Origin: an uncultured Bacteroidales bacterium
Lineage (GTDB): Bacteria > Bacteroidota > Bacteroidia > Bacteroidales > Muribaculaceae
Direction: 5' to 3'
Length of the DNA: 64,000 bases
Assembly (NCBI GenBank): GCA_949289215.1
Contig: CASENC010000049.1
Span: 186,001-250,000, forward strand
Shown here: in pieces, positions 37,120 to 46,813 of the stretch
Position numbering within the stretch: the stretch's first letter is position 1
Layout of the letters: every line of letters starts with the position of its first letter
The notes under the pieces: generated by a model
Told to the model about the DNA's origin: nothing
Databases searched by the model: none
The model's input: the letters and a program-made list of their open reading frames with translations, nothing else
Position numbers and translations under genes: made by a program

Positions 37120-37909
37120 AGCTGTAGGTTCCATCGTCGTTGAATGTGAAAAGCAAGTAAAGCCTGTCGTCGAGGCTTGCGGTTTGGTGGTAAATTATGC
37201 CGTCGCCCATCAGGTCGTCGTGCCGAGTGGAATGTCCGTGTCCGTTGATGCAGCACATCAGTTGCGGCAATTGTGTCATGTAGCGGTGGAATACAATTTC
37301 TACGTTGTTGTTGAAAACATCGTCGCCCGGGCGTGCGTGCATCACTCCCACCGAACTGTCAAATTCGTCGGCGCGGTCGGTGAATTGCGACTCAATGAAC
37401 TTGAAGTCGGGTATCGGGTCGGAATAATCATATTCGAGGGCGTTGGTGTTAAGGCACACAAATTTTATGCGTCCGGCGATGAATGAGAAGTCGGTGTCGC
37501 CGAAAACGGCTCTGTAAGCATCACGTCCTGTGCCGAGGCAGTCATGGTTGCCAATAAGTGCCACGTAAGGTATTTTTAAACCATTGAGGCAGTCGCGTGT
37601 CCATAGGAATTCTTGTGTGTAACCATATTCGCTCAAGTCGCCGTCGTGAATTACAAAGTCGATGTCGTCGCGCCGGTTTATCGCTTTCACGAAGAGCTTC
37701 AGCTCGTCATACCAGCGGTGGCTGTCGCCGATTACTGCCACGCGCACTTGCTGTTTGTTGAGGCAACCGGCTTCGATGCGGGCAATGTTCTTAGCATTTA
37801 CATCGGTGTCGCCGGTGATATGTACGTCATATGGGTGGTAGTCGATAAGGTCGCATGATGTGAGCACGGCGGCCGCGAGCAAGGTTGTCGTAATTCGTTG
37901 TATGTGCAT
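37100..37909 (-). CDS. calcineurin-like metallophosphoesterase lipoprotein
   Basis: 269 residues; lipobox AVLTSC with Cys19. The five motifs of the fold are visible: VAVIGDSHRWY, VIHDGDLSEYG, LIGNHDCLG, GVMHARPGDD and INGHGHSTR. Dinuclear metal enzyme on an envelope-anchored lipoprotein; the substrate is not known. It overlaps the following outer-membrane protein gene. The promoter region is AT-rich with no strong -33/-7 pair identified. Confidence 0.9.
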   Translation of the reverse strand: MHIQRITTTLLAAAVLTSCDLIDYHPYDVHITGDTDVNAKNIARIEAGCLNKQQVRVAVIGDSHRWYDELKLFVKAINRRDDIDFVIHDGDLSEYGYTQEFLWTRDCLNGLKIPYVALIGNHDCLGTGRDAYRAVFGDTDFSFIAGRIKFVCLNTNALEYDYSDPIPDFKFIESQFTDRADEFDSSVGVMHARPGDDVFNNNVEIVFHRYMTQLPQLMCCINGHGHSTRHDDLMGDGIIYHQTASLDDRLYLLFTFNDDGTYSYEEVAF

Positions 37910-38051
37910 TTATTTTACGATGATATGTGAATTATAGCATTGCAAATGTAGTGCAAAGTGCGCTAAAAGACCAGCATACTCGCCAAATGTGATATATTTA
38001 CAGAAAAATGTAATATCGGCAGATGCAAGTCGTTTGGAATGGATATTTTAC

Positions 38052-38059
38052 TACCTTTG
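38052..38059 (+). promoter_or_regulatory. -7 element of flippase promoter
   Basis: TACCTTTG, 17 bases before the start codon; the nearest TTTG (38033-38036) is 15 bases upstream, short for consensus. Confidence 0.5.
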
Positions 38060-38076
38060 CACCTGATATAAATTGC

Positions 38077-39531
38077 ATGGTGGAAGAAGAGAGCTTGAAA
38101 TTAAAGACTGCCCGGACGCTCAAGTGGAATACTATCGACCGGCTGTCGTCGCAAGTGCTTTATGCCATAACCGGCATAGTGCTTGCCAACCTGCTTACGC
38201 CCGAAGAATTCGGGCTGGTGGGGGCTGTGCTTGTGTTCCAGGCGTTTGCGGCGTTGTTTGTGGATAGTGGGTTTTCCAATGCTCTTATACAAAAAAAGTT
38301 GCCTACCGAGGTCGATTATTGCACGGTGCTATATTTCAATTTGGCGATGAGCGTGGCGATATATGTGTTGCTGTGGTTTTGCTCGCCGTTTATCGACGAT
38401 TGGTTTGGTGCCGGAGGGCGGCTTGTGGCTCCGGCCAGGGTGATGTTTCTTGCTTTTGTAATCAATGCCACGGCGATAGTGCAAACCAACCGCCTCACCA
38501 AGCGCATGGATGTTAAGATGATAGCCGTGAGCAATACTGCGGGCCTTGTCGTAAGTGGCATAGTGGGCATATGGCTTGCCGTAGCCGGAATGGGTGCATG
38601 GGCAATAGTGTGGCAGACGATAGTGCTTGCCGCCGTGAAGTCGGCACTGCTGTGGGCAACATCGCACTGGTGGCCGCGTGAACGTTTCAGCATGGCATCA
38701 TTGCGCTCTATATTCAATGTGGGTGCCGGCATCATGGCAACTTCGTTCCTGAATATATTGTTTCAAAATATATATTCATTTATAATAGGTGCGTATTATA
38801 ACTTGTCGAAACTGGGCTATTACACTCAGGCCGACAAATGGAGCAAGATGGGGGTGGCATCATTGTCGCAAGTGGTTACTGCATCGTTTCTTCCCATATT
38901 GAGCGGCTGTCAGGACGACCGGGAGCGGTTTCACCGCATGATGTCGAAGACTCACAAATTCACTGCCTATATCACCATATCCTCGATGCTGTTGCTTGCC
39001 GCAGTGGCCACGCCGATATTCCACTTGCTTTTCGGCACCAAGTGGGACGAGGCGGTACCGCTGTTCCAAATGCTTGTGGTGCGCGGCATTTTTGTGGTGT
39101 TGACGGCACTTTATCACAATCATATTATAGCACTCGGTGCTGCACGGAGGCTGGTGTATTCCGAGGTTATGAAAGACGCACTTGCCATAGTGGCAATTGT
39201 TGCCACCATTCCGCTGGGAGTGTGGTGGCTCGTGGCGGGGCAGGTGGCCGCCTCGGCATTGCATTATGCGTATGCTGTGTGGCTCACGGCGTCAACCACC
39301 GGTTACAGCTTGCGCCGTATGCTTGCCGAGCCTGTGCCGTATGTAGCCATTTCGCTTGTCGCCCTTGTACCGGTGGTGTTGTTGCCGCAGGTGCTGTCGT
39401 CGCCGCTTGTCTTGCTGCCGGTGCAACTTGTAGTGTTCGCCATGATTTTCATCGGAACAAGCAGTCTGCTACATTCTCGCATACAGCAAGAAGTGTTTTC
39501 TTATATTTTCAAACGTAAAATCAGTAAGTAA
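38077..39531 (+). CDS. polysaccharide flippase of the MOP/WzxC type
   Basis: 484 residues from the ATG at 38077 (MVEEESLKLKTARTLKWNTI), with about a dozen predicted membrane helices. Typical segments are the N-terminal WNTIDRLSSQVLYAITGIVLA, LANLLTPEEFGLVGAV and FLNILFQNIYSFIIGAYY, as in lipopolysaccharide biosynthesis exporters that flip undecaprenyl-linked repeat units. The neighbours are an unknown membrane protein and a transporter; no glycosyltransferases are adjacent, so the substrate is unclear. Probably the first gene of a short transcript with the next one (12 bases gap). Confidence 0.9.
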   Translation: MVEEESLKLKTARTLKWNTIDRLSSQVLYAITGIVLANLLTPEEFGLVGAVLVFQAFAALFVDSGFSNALIQKKLPTEVDYCTVLYFNLAMSVAIYVLLWFCSPFIDDWFGAGGRLVAPARVMFLAFVINATAIVQTNRLTKRMDVKMIAVSNTAGLVVSGIVGIWLAVAGMGAWAIVWQTIVLAAVKSALLWATSHWWPRERFSMASLRSIFNVGAGIMATSFLNILFQNIYSFIIGAYYNLSKLGYYTQADKWSKMGVASLSQVVTASFLPILSGCQDDRERFHRMMSKTHKFTAYITISSMLLLAAVATPIFHLLFGTKWDEAVPLFQMLVVRGIFVVLTALYHNHIIALGAARRLVYSEVMKDALAIVAIVATIPLGVWWLVAGQVAASALHYAYAVWLTASTTGYSLRRMLAEPVPYVAISLVALVPVVLLPQVLSSPLVLLPVQLVVFAMIFIGTSSLLHSRIQQEVFSYIFKRKISK

Positions 39532-39542
39532 ATTAAAGCTTT

Positions 39543-41339
39543 ATGTATAGGTTCAGTGGTATTATAGTTGTAATTTTATTGTTGATGCTTGGTATGGCAT
39601 CCTGTTCGCAAGACGGTGCGAAAGAGCATGTGTATATCGAAGATAATGCCGGACTGCTCGATTCGACTACCGAAGACTCGCTTTGTTATGCTTTTCCCAA
39701 CAATATGCCATTGGCCATAGTCACGGTCGATTCGGTGGCTTTATACGATTTGTCGGGTGTCGCCGACAGTGTGTTTGCAGCAAGGTCGGCCGCCGATGAG
39801 GACTTTTCGGCCTACGGAGTGCTTGTATTGGCTTCTGCACGGCCTAATGTGGCTATGATAAAAATGGGTTCGTATTACGATGAGGTGGAATATCTCACAT
39901 TGCCGTATGCCTCGCGGCAATATTATCGGTTGCAGATAGCCGACGGCATTGCTCCGGCGCAGAAGGTGATTGGAATGGTCGATATGGGTGTGGCATCGGC
40001 GAATAATACGGCTTTCCTATATTCGCAGATAAAAGGTGAAGTGCTTGGAGAATTGTCGGCAATAGTCAGTCCGAGCGATGGTTTCTTTTATCAATATATC
40101 CTGCGCCCCATTCAATATCCGTTTATTCTTGTATTGAATATTACGGGAAATTTCTATCTGTCGGCTGCATTATATGTGTTGTTGTTTGTTGTTATAATGC
40201 TTGTGGTACGTCGTGTGATGGTGCAACGTTACCGCCGATGCAACAATGAAATGAAACGCGACCTGATTAAAGGCGTGCTGCCGGGAATATTGGTGTTGGT
40301 GTATGATGTGCCGCTGTTGCTTGGCGGGTTGTCGTTTGCCTCGTGTTTCTCGCTGAGCGGCGTGGAGTTTATCGATGCATTGGTGACCGATGCCGGTCTT
40401 TCGGCAAGTGTTGTCAACGATTTGTTTCAATCGGGTCTTTCCGATAAGTCGTATCTGTTGTCGGTGGTAACCACGGTTTGGGCTTCGATGATAATTTATT
40501 TGAACGGTGGCGACAGCAAGTATTATGGATTTAAAGTGGTCATAGTGGCGGTGTTTGCATTTTGGTCGGGGGTAGCCATTAATGTATATTTGCTGATTTT
40601 CTATCTTCCGTTAATAGCGTTTTGCGGTAAGATTACTAATATTCCCACATATATCGACCTTAGAGTCAACGGGATGGGAAAAGTAGAAAGTATGGCATGG
40701 ACGCTCCTTAAGCCTGCGGTGATTGTGGTGGCTGCCATAGCCGGACTGGGGGCAGGCGAATATGTCACGGCCGGCTCGCAACCTGCGGCCGGCTCCGTAG
40801 CCACTGTAGGGCAAGGTGTGCTTGATACTGCCATTACCGGGGAATTGATGGAGATTTATGGTCAGCCGCAAGCAGCCGTGCAGGTTTCGCAAGCCATAAA
40901 AATCGTGGAGCCGTTGCATTTGACCGACTCGACTTCGGAATTTCATACCTATAAATTTACCATCGACAGCCGTGCCGATGAGGATAGCGTGTTTGTGTTC
41001 TTCGATGCCACTTACGACGGCTATAAAACATGTGAAAGTGATTTTTACCCACACGTGAAGAAAGGGGAACAGGAATTGAAAACCACGGTTTTCCATAAAT
41101 ACAAGTTGAAGGGTATCAAGGCGTTTGGAGTAAGGGACGATAGTCTCGCCGACCGGTTTGAGACCGAAGATTCCTGCTCGTTCAGGAACACGGGTGATGA
41201 GACACTGGGATATGTGATGAAATTCCATCACCCAAAATCGCAACCGATGATTTTGGTGGGAACTTTGAGCAGAGGTGGAAGTGTGAATTATAACGAAAAA
41301 ATCAGCATCGATGAGATATTGTTCTATCGTTTGCCTTGA
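39543..41339 (+). CDS. membrane lipoprotein with TPM-like N-terminal region
   Basis: 598 residues, lipobox MASC (Cys21). The N-terminal domain (HVYIEDNAGLLDSTTEDSL, then NMPLAIVTVDSV) resembles the TPM fold (DUF477), with an adjacent stretch of membrane helices between about 190 and 420, and a soluble C-terminal beta-rich domain (about 430-598). Family not firmly recognised. It follows the flippase by 12 bases and may be co-transcribed. Function unknown. Confidence 0.6.
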   Translation: MYRFSGIIVVILLLMLGMASCSQDGAKEHVYIEDNAGLLDSTTEDSLCYAFPNNMPLAIVTVDSVALYDLSGVADSVFAARSAADEDFSAYGVLVLASARPNVAMIKMGSYYDEVEYLTLPYASRQYYRLQIADGIAPAQKVIGMVDMGVASANNTAFLYSQIKGEVLGELSAIVSPSDGFFYQYILRPIQYPFILVLNITGNFYLSAALYVLLFVVIMLVVRRVMVQRYRRCNNEMKRDLIKGVLPGILVLVYDVPLLLGGLSFASCFSLSGVEFIDALVTDAGLSASVVNDLFQSGLSDKSYLLSVVTTVWASMIIYLNGGDSKYYGFKVVIVAVFAFWSGVAINVYLLIFYLPLIAFCGKITNIPTYIDLRVNGMGKVESMAWTLLKPAVIVVAAIAGLGAGEYVTAGSQPAAGSVATVGQGVLDTAITGELMEIYGQPQAAVQVSQAIKIVEPLHLTDSTSEFHTYKFTIDSRADEDSVFVFFDATYDGYKTCESDFYPHVKKGEQELKTTVFHKYKLKGIKAFGVRDDSLADRFETEDSCSFRNTGDETLGYVMKFHHPKSQPMILVGTLSRGGSVNYNEKISIDEILFYRLP

Positions 41340-41363
41340 TGACGGCAAGTGAGTGGGTACTTT

Positions 41364-41397
41364 TTTGTGCGCATGTGAAAACAGTTTCTTACCTTTG
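41364..41397 (+). promoter_or_regulatory. promoter of AspT-type transporter gene
   Basis: TTTG (41364-41367), 22 bases, TACCTTTG (41390-41397), ending 22 bases before the start codon. Spacing is slightly long. Confidence 0.6.
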
Positions 41398-41418
41398 CAC
41401 CGTTTTTCGTCATGATTG

Positions 41419-43083
41419 ATGGATATGGAATGGCTATATAATGCATTTTTCGAGCACTCGGCATTGCAGGCAATGGTGGTGCTGTCGGTGATATGTGCCT
41501 TGGGGCTTGCCTTGGGCAAGATTAAGGTGCTTGGCATCTCGCTTGGCGTGACATTCGTGTTTTTTGTGGGTATTCTTGCCGGGCATTTGGGCTTTTCCAT
41601 TGATCCGCAAATGCTTTCTTATGCCGAAAATTTCGGCCTTGTCCTGTTTGTATATGCTTTGGGATTGCAGGTGGGACCGGGTTTTTTCAGTGCTTTCCGT
41701 AAAGACGGGCTGACGCTTAATGCACTTGCCATGGGGGTGGTGATTGTGGGTACGCTTTTTGCCGTAGCGTTGAGTTTCGTCATGCAAATTCCCATAGGCG
41801 ACATGGTGGGAGTGTTGTGTGGTGCCGTGACTAATACACCGGCACTTGCCGCGGCCCAAGATGCCTTGAAACAGCTCGGATTGCCCAATTCGGGCCCCGC
41901 ACTCGGTTGTGCCGTTACCTACCCGCTTGGCGTGGTGGGGGTGATACTTGCATTGTTTTTCATGCGCCGCTTTTTTGTCAAGCCTTCTGATATAGTTGAG
42001 GATGGCGAAGATCACAGTGCAACCTACATATCGTCGTATCAGGTACATAATCCGGCAGTGTTCGGGAAAAACCTGAGGGAAATATCGCGATTTATCAATC
42101 ACCCGTTTGTAATATCGCGTATATGGCACAATGGCAAGGTGTCGATACCCACTGGCAACAGCGTGCTGGAAGAGGGTGACAGGTTGCTTGTGATATCCTC
42201 GGAAGAAGACAATAAGGCACTTACGTTCCTTTTCGGTGAACAGGAGAGCACCGACTGGAACAAGGACGACATAGACTGGAATGCCATCGACAGCCAACTT
42301 ATATCGCAACGGATACTCATTACCCGACCCGAATTGAACGGGAAAAAACTTGGTGCGCTGAAGTTGCGTACCAACTATGGCGTGAACATAAGCCGGATTT
42401 ATCGTTCGGGCGTGCAATTGCTGGCCTCACCGGGATTGCGGTTGCAACTTGGCGACCGCGTGACTGTGGTGGGCGAGGCTGCATCGGTGAAGAATGTGGA
42501 ACGGGTGCTGGGAAATGCAGTAAAAAGCCTTAACGAGCCTAATTTGATTTCGGTGTTCATAGGCATGATGATAGGGCTTGTGATAGGGTCGATACCGTTT
42601 TTTATACCGGGCATGGACACGCCGGTGCGGCTGGGGCTTGCAGGCGGCCCGGTGATTGTGGGCATACTTATAGGCACATTCGGCCCGCGAATGCACATGA
42701 TTACCTACACCACGCAAAGTGCCAACCTCATGCTTCGTGCTCTCGGGCTTGCTCTTTACCTTGCCTGCCTGGGACTTGATGCCGGTGTGCACTTCTTTGA
42801 AGTTGTCATGCGTCCTGAGGGTGCCTTGTGGATATTGGCAGGTTTTCTGCTGACGGTTTTGCCGGTGCTGCTTGTAGGCCTGTTGGCTATGAAATTGATG
42901 CGTATCGATTTTGGCACGGTGTCGGGAATGTTGTGCGGTGCAATGGCCAATCCCATGGCATTGAATTACAGCAACGACACGTTGCCCGGCGACCACCCGT
43001 CGGTAGCCTACGCCACGGTTTATCCCGTGTGCACGTTCGCACGGGTCATTATAGCGCAGGTGGTTATACTTGTCATGCTATGA
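41419..43083 (+). CDS. AspT/YidE/YbjL family transporter with RCK_C domains
   Basis: 554 residues from the ATG at 41419. Two membrane halves of about five helices each (GKIKVLGISLGVTFVFFVGI near the start; GLAGGPVIVGILIGTFGPRM near 415) with two cytoplasmic TrkA-C-like domains between them (SYQVHNPAVFGKNLREISRF and LISQRILITRPELNGKKLGA). Such proteins act as aspartate/alanine antiporters or related exchangers; the substrate here cannot be told. The ending overlaps the convergent DUF2007 gene by six bases. Confidence 0.9.
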   Translation: MDMEWLYNAFFEHSALQAMVVLSVICALGLALGKIKVLGISLGVTFVFFVGILAGHLGFSIDPQMLSYAENFGLVLFVYALGLQVGPGFFSAFRKDGLTLNALAMGVVIVGTLFAVALSFVMQIPIGDMVGVLCGAVTNTPALAAAQDALKQLGLPNSGPALGCAVTYPLGVVGVILALFFMRRFFVKPSDIVEDGEDHSATYISSYQVHNPAVFGKNLREISRFINHPFVISRIWHNGKVSIPTGNSVLEEGDRLLVISSEEDNKALTFLFGEQESTDWNKDDIDWNAIDSQLISQRILITRPELNGKKLGALKLRTNYGVNISRIYRSGVQLLASPGLRLQLGDRVTVVGEAASVKNVERVLGNAVKSLNEPNLISVFIGMMIGLVIGSIPFFIPGMDTPVRLGLAGGPVIVGILIGTFGPRMHMITYTTQSANLMLRALGLALYLACLGLDAGVHFFEVVMRPEGALWILAGFLLTVLPVLLVGLLAMKLMRIDFGTVSGMLCGAMANPMALNYSNDTLPGDHPSVAYATVYPVCTFARVIIAQVVILVML

Positions 43084-43347
43084 TTGTTGCTCCTCGTTGT
43101 CGGCAATGTCGGGAGCCGATGCCATGATTTTCCGGGCTTGTTCAAGGTCGAAATCGAAAACCATGAGCCTTACAAGCCCTGCGCGTAACGGTGCCATTGG
43201 TAGCAGCGACGACAGTAACCCGTTGGTGATGATACATGGCACACCGTTGGTTTCAAGCACGCCCTTTACGATGCTTGCTTCGGCCTCGTTGGCATATTCC
43301 CCGAATACTACCAATTTATCTTCCTTTTCTTTCTCCATACATTCCAT
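43078..43347 (-). CDS. DUF2007 domain protein
   Basis: 89 residues; VVFGEYANEAEASIVKGVLE is the DUF2007 opening (short alpha/beta fold), and the last strand-helix is LVRLMVFDFDLEQARKIM. Function unknown; such proteins often bind other proteins as signal-PII-like domains. The ATG start overlaps the mltG stop by one base (TAATG), a translational coupling. It may instead start at the fourth residue. Confidence 0.8.
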   Translation of the reverse strand: MECMEKEKEDKLVVFGEYANEAEASIVKGVLETNGVPCIITNGLLSSLLPMAPLRAGLVRLMVFDFDLEQARKIMASAPDIADNEEQQS

Positions 43348-44375
43348 TATTTTATGTTTCGGCGGTTAAGTTCTGCTTGGTAGCGGCGGGCATTTGCAAG
43401 GTGCTGCGAATAAGATGCAGTGAAATTGTGGTAGCCCGAGAAATCCTCTTTTGCGCACATATACAAGTAATTGTGCTGCGGGGCATTTAGCACGGCATCG
43501 ATAGCCCGTTTCGACGCGATGCGTATGGGGCCCGGTGGCAGGCCGGTGTTGGTGTAGGTGTTATAGGGCGATGGCACGGCCAGCATCGCATGAGTGATGC
43601 GGCGTATCGAAAAGTCGCCGATGGCAAATTTTATCGTAGGGTCGGCTTGGAGTGGTATGCCGCGTTCAATGCGGTTGAGGTAAAGCCTTGCAATTTTGCC
43701 ATATTCATCACTTTTGGCGCTCTCTTCTTCCACTATCGAGGCTAATGTTTGTACTTCGTCGGGAGTCAGCCCCAGTGCTTTCGCTTTCGCTTGGCGGTCG
43801 GAGTTCCAAAACTGTTCGTAGTAGCTGTGCAGCCTTTCGAGTAACTTACCGGGCGAAATATTCCAATACATTTCATAAGTGTCGGGCAGCAGAATATTGG
43901 TGATTGTGGCAGGGGTCTTGCCATATGCGGCACACGTTGCACTGTCGTTGAGCAAAGTCTCGATATCGTTTTCATGCATCATAAGTTGCTGCGATGCACG
44001 TTGTGAAAATTGTTCTTTGAGCCTCAGGTTGTTGAAAGTGAATTTTACAGGAGTTTGTTCATGGTTGCGTATTTTCTTTGCCACGGCAATCGGATTGTCA
44101 TTGGGATTTATCTCATAAGCCCCGTAGCGAGCCGACAAATCTACGTCGAGCCATGCCAGTACCCGGGCCGTGCGTCGAGCAAAACCGTCGCTGTGATAAA
44201 TTTGCAAAGTGTCGCCCAGCGCCACGATGTCCATTCCCGGGCGGATATACACCATCGACCTCACACCTGCGTTGCCGTAGATGTATGGTATTGCCCATGC
44301 AACGGCTATTGCCGCTACAGCCAATATCGCTGCCCAAATAGCTGTGGTCCTGTATCCCGTTTTTGAATTTGTCAT
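43347..44375 (-). CDS. mltG: endolytic murein transglycosylase
   Basis: Membrane-anchored enzyme releasing or ending nascent peptidoglycan strands. 342 residues, single N-terminal transmembrane helix (ATIWAAILAV-like, residues 12-30), then the YceG/MltG domain with LPDTYEMYWNISPGKLLERL, the catalytic glutamate region LASIVEEESAKSDEYGKIA and PLQADPTIKFAIGDF, and YNTYTNTGLPPGPIRI. Complete. Followed by DUF2007 with one-base overlap. Confidence 0.96.
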   Translation of the reverse strand: MTNSKTGYRTTAIWAAILAVAAIAVAWAIPYIYGNAGVRSMVYIRPGMDIVALGDTLQIYHSDGFARRTARVLAWLDVDLSARYGAYEINPNDNPIAVAKKIRNHEQTPVKFTFNNLRLKEQFSQRASQQLMMHENDIETLLNDSATCAAYGKTPATITNILLPDTYEMYWNISPGKLLERLHSYYEQFWNSDRQAKAKALGLTPDEVQTLASIVEEESAKSDEYGKIARLYLNRIERGIPLQADPTIKFAIGDFSIRRITHAMLAVPSPYNTYTNTGLPPGPIRIASKRAIDAVLNAPQHNYLYMCAKEDFSGYHNFTASYSQHLANARRYQAELNRRNIK

Positions 44376-44493
44376 AAAATTTTTATATTACATTGTGGCG
44401 GTCAAGCCTGATTGCAATTCCCCGATTTTTCGAGGCTTGTTGATTGTTGCATTCCATTTTTTACAAAAATAAGAAAAATATTTTACTTCCAAG

Positions 44494-44524
44494 TTTGCAG
44501 ATTAAATAAAAATGCCTAACTTTG
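44494..44524 (+). promoter_or_regulatory. tRNA-Ser promoter
   Basis: TTTG (44494-44497), 19 bases, TAACTTTG (44517-44524); 31 bases before the mature tRNA 5' end. Confidence 0.75.
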
Positions 44525-44555
44525 CACTCGCAAAGATGAAATCAGCGCATACACT

Positions 44556-44642
44556 GGAGAGATGGGTGAGTGGCTGAAACCAGCAGTTTGCTAAACTGCC
44601 GTAGGAGTAATCCTACCACGAGTTCGAATCTCGTTCTCTCCG
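44556..44642 (+). tRNA. tRNA-Ser (anticodon GCU)
   Basis: 87 bases, class II. Acceptor GGAGAGA pairs with TCTCTCC, anticodon stem GCAGT/ACTGC with loop TTGCTAA (anticodon GCT), long variable arm CGTAGGAGTAATCCTACC, T loop TTCGAAT. Reads AGC/AGU codons. CCA not encoded. Confidence 0.95.
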
Positions 44643-44650
44643 CAATGCAA

Positions 44651-44690
44651 GGGCTAAATTACTCAAAGGTAGTTTAGCCTTTTTTGTTTT
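44651..44690 (+). terminator. tRNA-Ser terminator
   Basis: GCTAAATTAC (44653-44662) with GGTAGTTTAGC (44668-44678), followed by CTTTTTT. Confidence 0.85.
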
Positions 44691-44763
44691 ATGTTGTTGT
44701 CCGGTAAAATGGGGTCAGCGGATTTTGGATCAGCGGATTTTCCCGGTTGGTGGAACGGGGATT

Positions 44764-44878
44764 TCAGGAATATAGCTTGGCAAGCCTGAACATGAAAAAG
44801 CCTATGTCGCCCACGCCTCTGAAGTGTGTGCGGAGAGCCTTGATGCGGATATCCCCGGTTGGTGAGCTGGACGGCTTT
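44764..44878 (-). pseudogene. remnant of a transposase C-terminus
   Basis: On the minus strand a short frame ends at the TGA 44766-44764 and reads IRIKALRTHFRGVGDIGF, FMFRLAKLYS, stop. This tail resembles the C-terminal end of some Bacteroidetes transposases. No start and no catalytic part is present, and the frame upstream soon breaks at a TAA (about 44909). Direct copies of CCGGTTGGTG (about 44741 and 44861) flank it. The stretch 44690-44999 otherwise holds only the pfkA terminator. Confidence 0.45.
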
Positions 44879-44910
44879 GCCCCCCTTGAGTTGAGTGTGA
44901 GCGGTTAATC

Positions 44911-44955
44911 AAAAAAATACACCCCAAGGTCTTTGCCTGGTGGGGTGTATTTTAG
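44911..44955 (-). terminator. pfkA terminator
   Basis: AAAATACACCCC (44914-44925) and GGGGTGTATTTT (44942-44953) form a 12-base stem, followed by a run of T in the minus direction. Confidence 0.85.
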
Positions 44956-44999
44956 CTTTCTGTGTTATATAATTGCCGATAGATGCGGCATTATGTGTT

Positions 45000-45980
45000 T
45001 TATATCGACAAGCGGCGCAGTGTATTGAGCAATTCGCGGTTGATAGGCTTGTCGTTCTTGATTGCTTTCGAGAACGGAACGTAAACGATCTCATCGTTGG
45101 CGATACCAATCATAACGTTGCGTTGGTCTTCGAGCAAGGCATCGATGGCTGCTGCACCCATGCGCGAGGCCAGGATGCGGTCGGTTGCCGTGGGCGAACC
45201 ACCGCGTTGCAAGTGTCCGAGGATAGTCACACGCACGTCGTATTGCGGGAATTCGTTCTTCACACGTTCGGCAAGACCCATTGCACCACCTGTGATGGGG
45301 CTTTCGGCAACGAGCACAATCGACGAGTTTTTGCTCTTGCGGAAACCGTTCTTGATGAGTTCGGCAAGCTGGTCAACCTCGGTTGAGATTTCAGGAATAA
45401 TGGCAGCTTCGGCACCCGAAGCAATTGCACCGTTCAATGCAAGGAAACCTGCATCACGTCCCATTACTTCGATGAAGAACAGGCGTTCGTGGGAAGTGGC
45501 AGTGTCGCGAATTTTATCGACGCATTCCATGATGGTATTCAAGGCTGTGTCGTAGCCTATGGTCTTGTCGGTGCCATACAAGTCGTTGTCGATGGTACCC
45601 GGCAATCCCACAATGGGGAAATTGAATTCGTTTGCGAAAATCCTTGCACCGGTGAGTGAACCGTCACCACCGATAACCACAAGTGCATCGATGCCTTCAC
45701 GTTTCAATACGTCATAGGCGAGCTGGCGGCCTTCGGGTGTGGCAAATTCCTTGCATCGGGCAGTCTTTAATATCGTACCGCCCATTTGGATGATGTTGGA
45801 AACATTTTGCGTCTTAAAATCGACAATTTCATCGGTTATGAGTCCGCGGTAGCCGCGATAAATACCTTTCACGCTGAAGCCACTGAAAATACCGGCGCGC
45901 GTCACCGCACGAATTGCAGCATTCATACCGGGGGCATCACCGCCCGAAGTGAGAATGCCAATACATTTAATCTCTGCCAT
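45000..45980 (-). CDS. pfkA: 6-phosphofructokinase (ATP or PPi type)
   Basis: Phosphorylates fructose 6-phosphate. 326 residues from the ATG at 45978-45980 ([20 protein letters not shown]). Catalytic segments: [37 protein letters not shown] and [18 protein letters not shown], and the C-terminal [20 protein letters not shown]. The GGDGS loop suggests the ATP-dependent group (pyrophosphate enzymes usually have GGDDS). The long upstream frame to 46154 is not homologous. Confidence 0.96.
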   Translation of the reverse strand: MAEIKCIGILTSGGDAPGMNAAIRAVTRAGIFSGFSVKGIYRGYRGLITDEIVDFKTQNVSNIIQMGGTILKTARCKEFATPEGRQLAYDVLKREGIDALVVIGGDGSLTGARIFANEFNFPIVGLPGTIDNDLYGTDKTIGYDTALNTIMECVDKIRDTATSHERLFFIEVMGRDAGFLALNGAIASGAEAAIIPEISTEVDQLAELIKNGFRKSKNSSIVLVAESPITGGAMGLAERVKNEFPQYDVRVTILGHLQRGGSPTATDRILASRMGAAAIDALLEDQRNVMIGIANDEIVYVPFSKAIKNDKPINRELLNTLRRLSI

Positions 45981-46057
45981 AATGATATTTTTTGTTAATT
46001 GATTTTCTGATTGCAAATATAGTGAAAGTCGTGCGCATTGCAAAAATATTCGTGCTC

Positions 46058-46804
46058 TTACACACGTTTCTCTCCCACATAAATGGTGCATGTGCCGAAA
46101 GTCATGCGGCGGAAATTGCAATTTACAAATCCCACACGGCGCATTATTCCGCACATCTCATCGCCCTGCGGCACTGCGGCAATGCTTTCGGGCAGGTAGC
46201 TGTATGCACGGCTGTCGTGTGAAATCATGCGGCCTGCAAAAGGAATGAGCGTGCGGGTATAAATGTTATATAGGCATTTTATCACAGGATTGACCGGAGT
46301 GGAAAGTTCAAGCACACACAACACTCCACCCTGACGTAGCACTCTGTACATCTCGGCATATCCGCGATCGAGGTGCTCGAAATTGCGCACACCGAAAGCC
46401 ACTGTTACGGCATCGAATGTTTCATCGGCAAAGTCCAAGGCCATGCAATCCCCTTCGGCAAATGAGAAATGGCTTGCCACTCCGGCTTTGCCAACCTTTT
46501 CAACGGCGACATCAAGCATTTGTTGCGATAAGTCGATGCCGGTAATGCCACCCGACGGTTGCAGCGTATGCCATAATTGAAGGGCGAAATCGCCGGTACC
46601 GGTAGCCACATCGAGAATGCTTGCAGGGTTGTATCGGCCAACGATTTTCACTGCTTGCCGCCGCCACCATTTGTCTATTCCCATGGTCATGGCGCGGTTC
46701 ATGAAATCATAGGCCGGAGCAATGGAGTCAAACATCTGCCTCACTTGTCCGGTTTTGCTTTCCCCGCTGCCATACGGGGTTATTTTTTCTGCCTTGTAAT
46801 CCAC
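46058..46804 (-). CDS. menG: demethylmenaquinone methyltransferase
   Basis: SAM-dependent last step of menaquinone synthesis (UbiE/COQ5 family). 248 residues. The start is a GTG at 46802-46804, with an in-frame TAA six bases upstream and no earlier ATG. Motifs: [34 protein letters not shown] near 66, [34 protein letters not shown] and [18 protein letters not shown]. Complete. It is read in the same direction as purC, separated by the third AT-rich palindrome. Confidence 0.95.
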   Translation of the reverse strand: MDYKAEKITPYGSGESKTGQVRQMFDSIAPAYDFMNRAMTMGIDKWWRRQAVKIVGRYNPASILDVATGTGDFALQLWHTLQPSGGITGIDLSQQMLDVAVEKVGKAGVASHFSFAEGDCMALDFADETFDAVTVAFGVRNFEHLDRGYAEMYRVLRQGGVLCVLELSTPVNPVIKCLYNIYTRTLIPFAGRMISHDSRAYSYLPESIAAVPQGDEMCGIMRRVGFVNCNFRRMTFGTCTIYVGEKRV

Positions 46805-46813
46805 TTCTTAAAG

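Noticed and set aside
45981-46154. N-terminal extension of pfkA
   Set aside because: The family starts at [14 protein letters not shown]; the extension covers the intergenic region after menG and reads as non-coding sequence.
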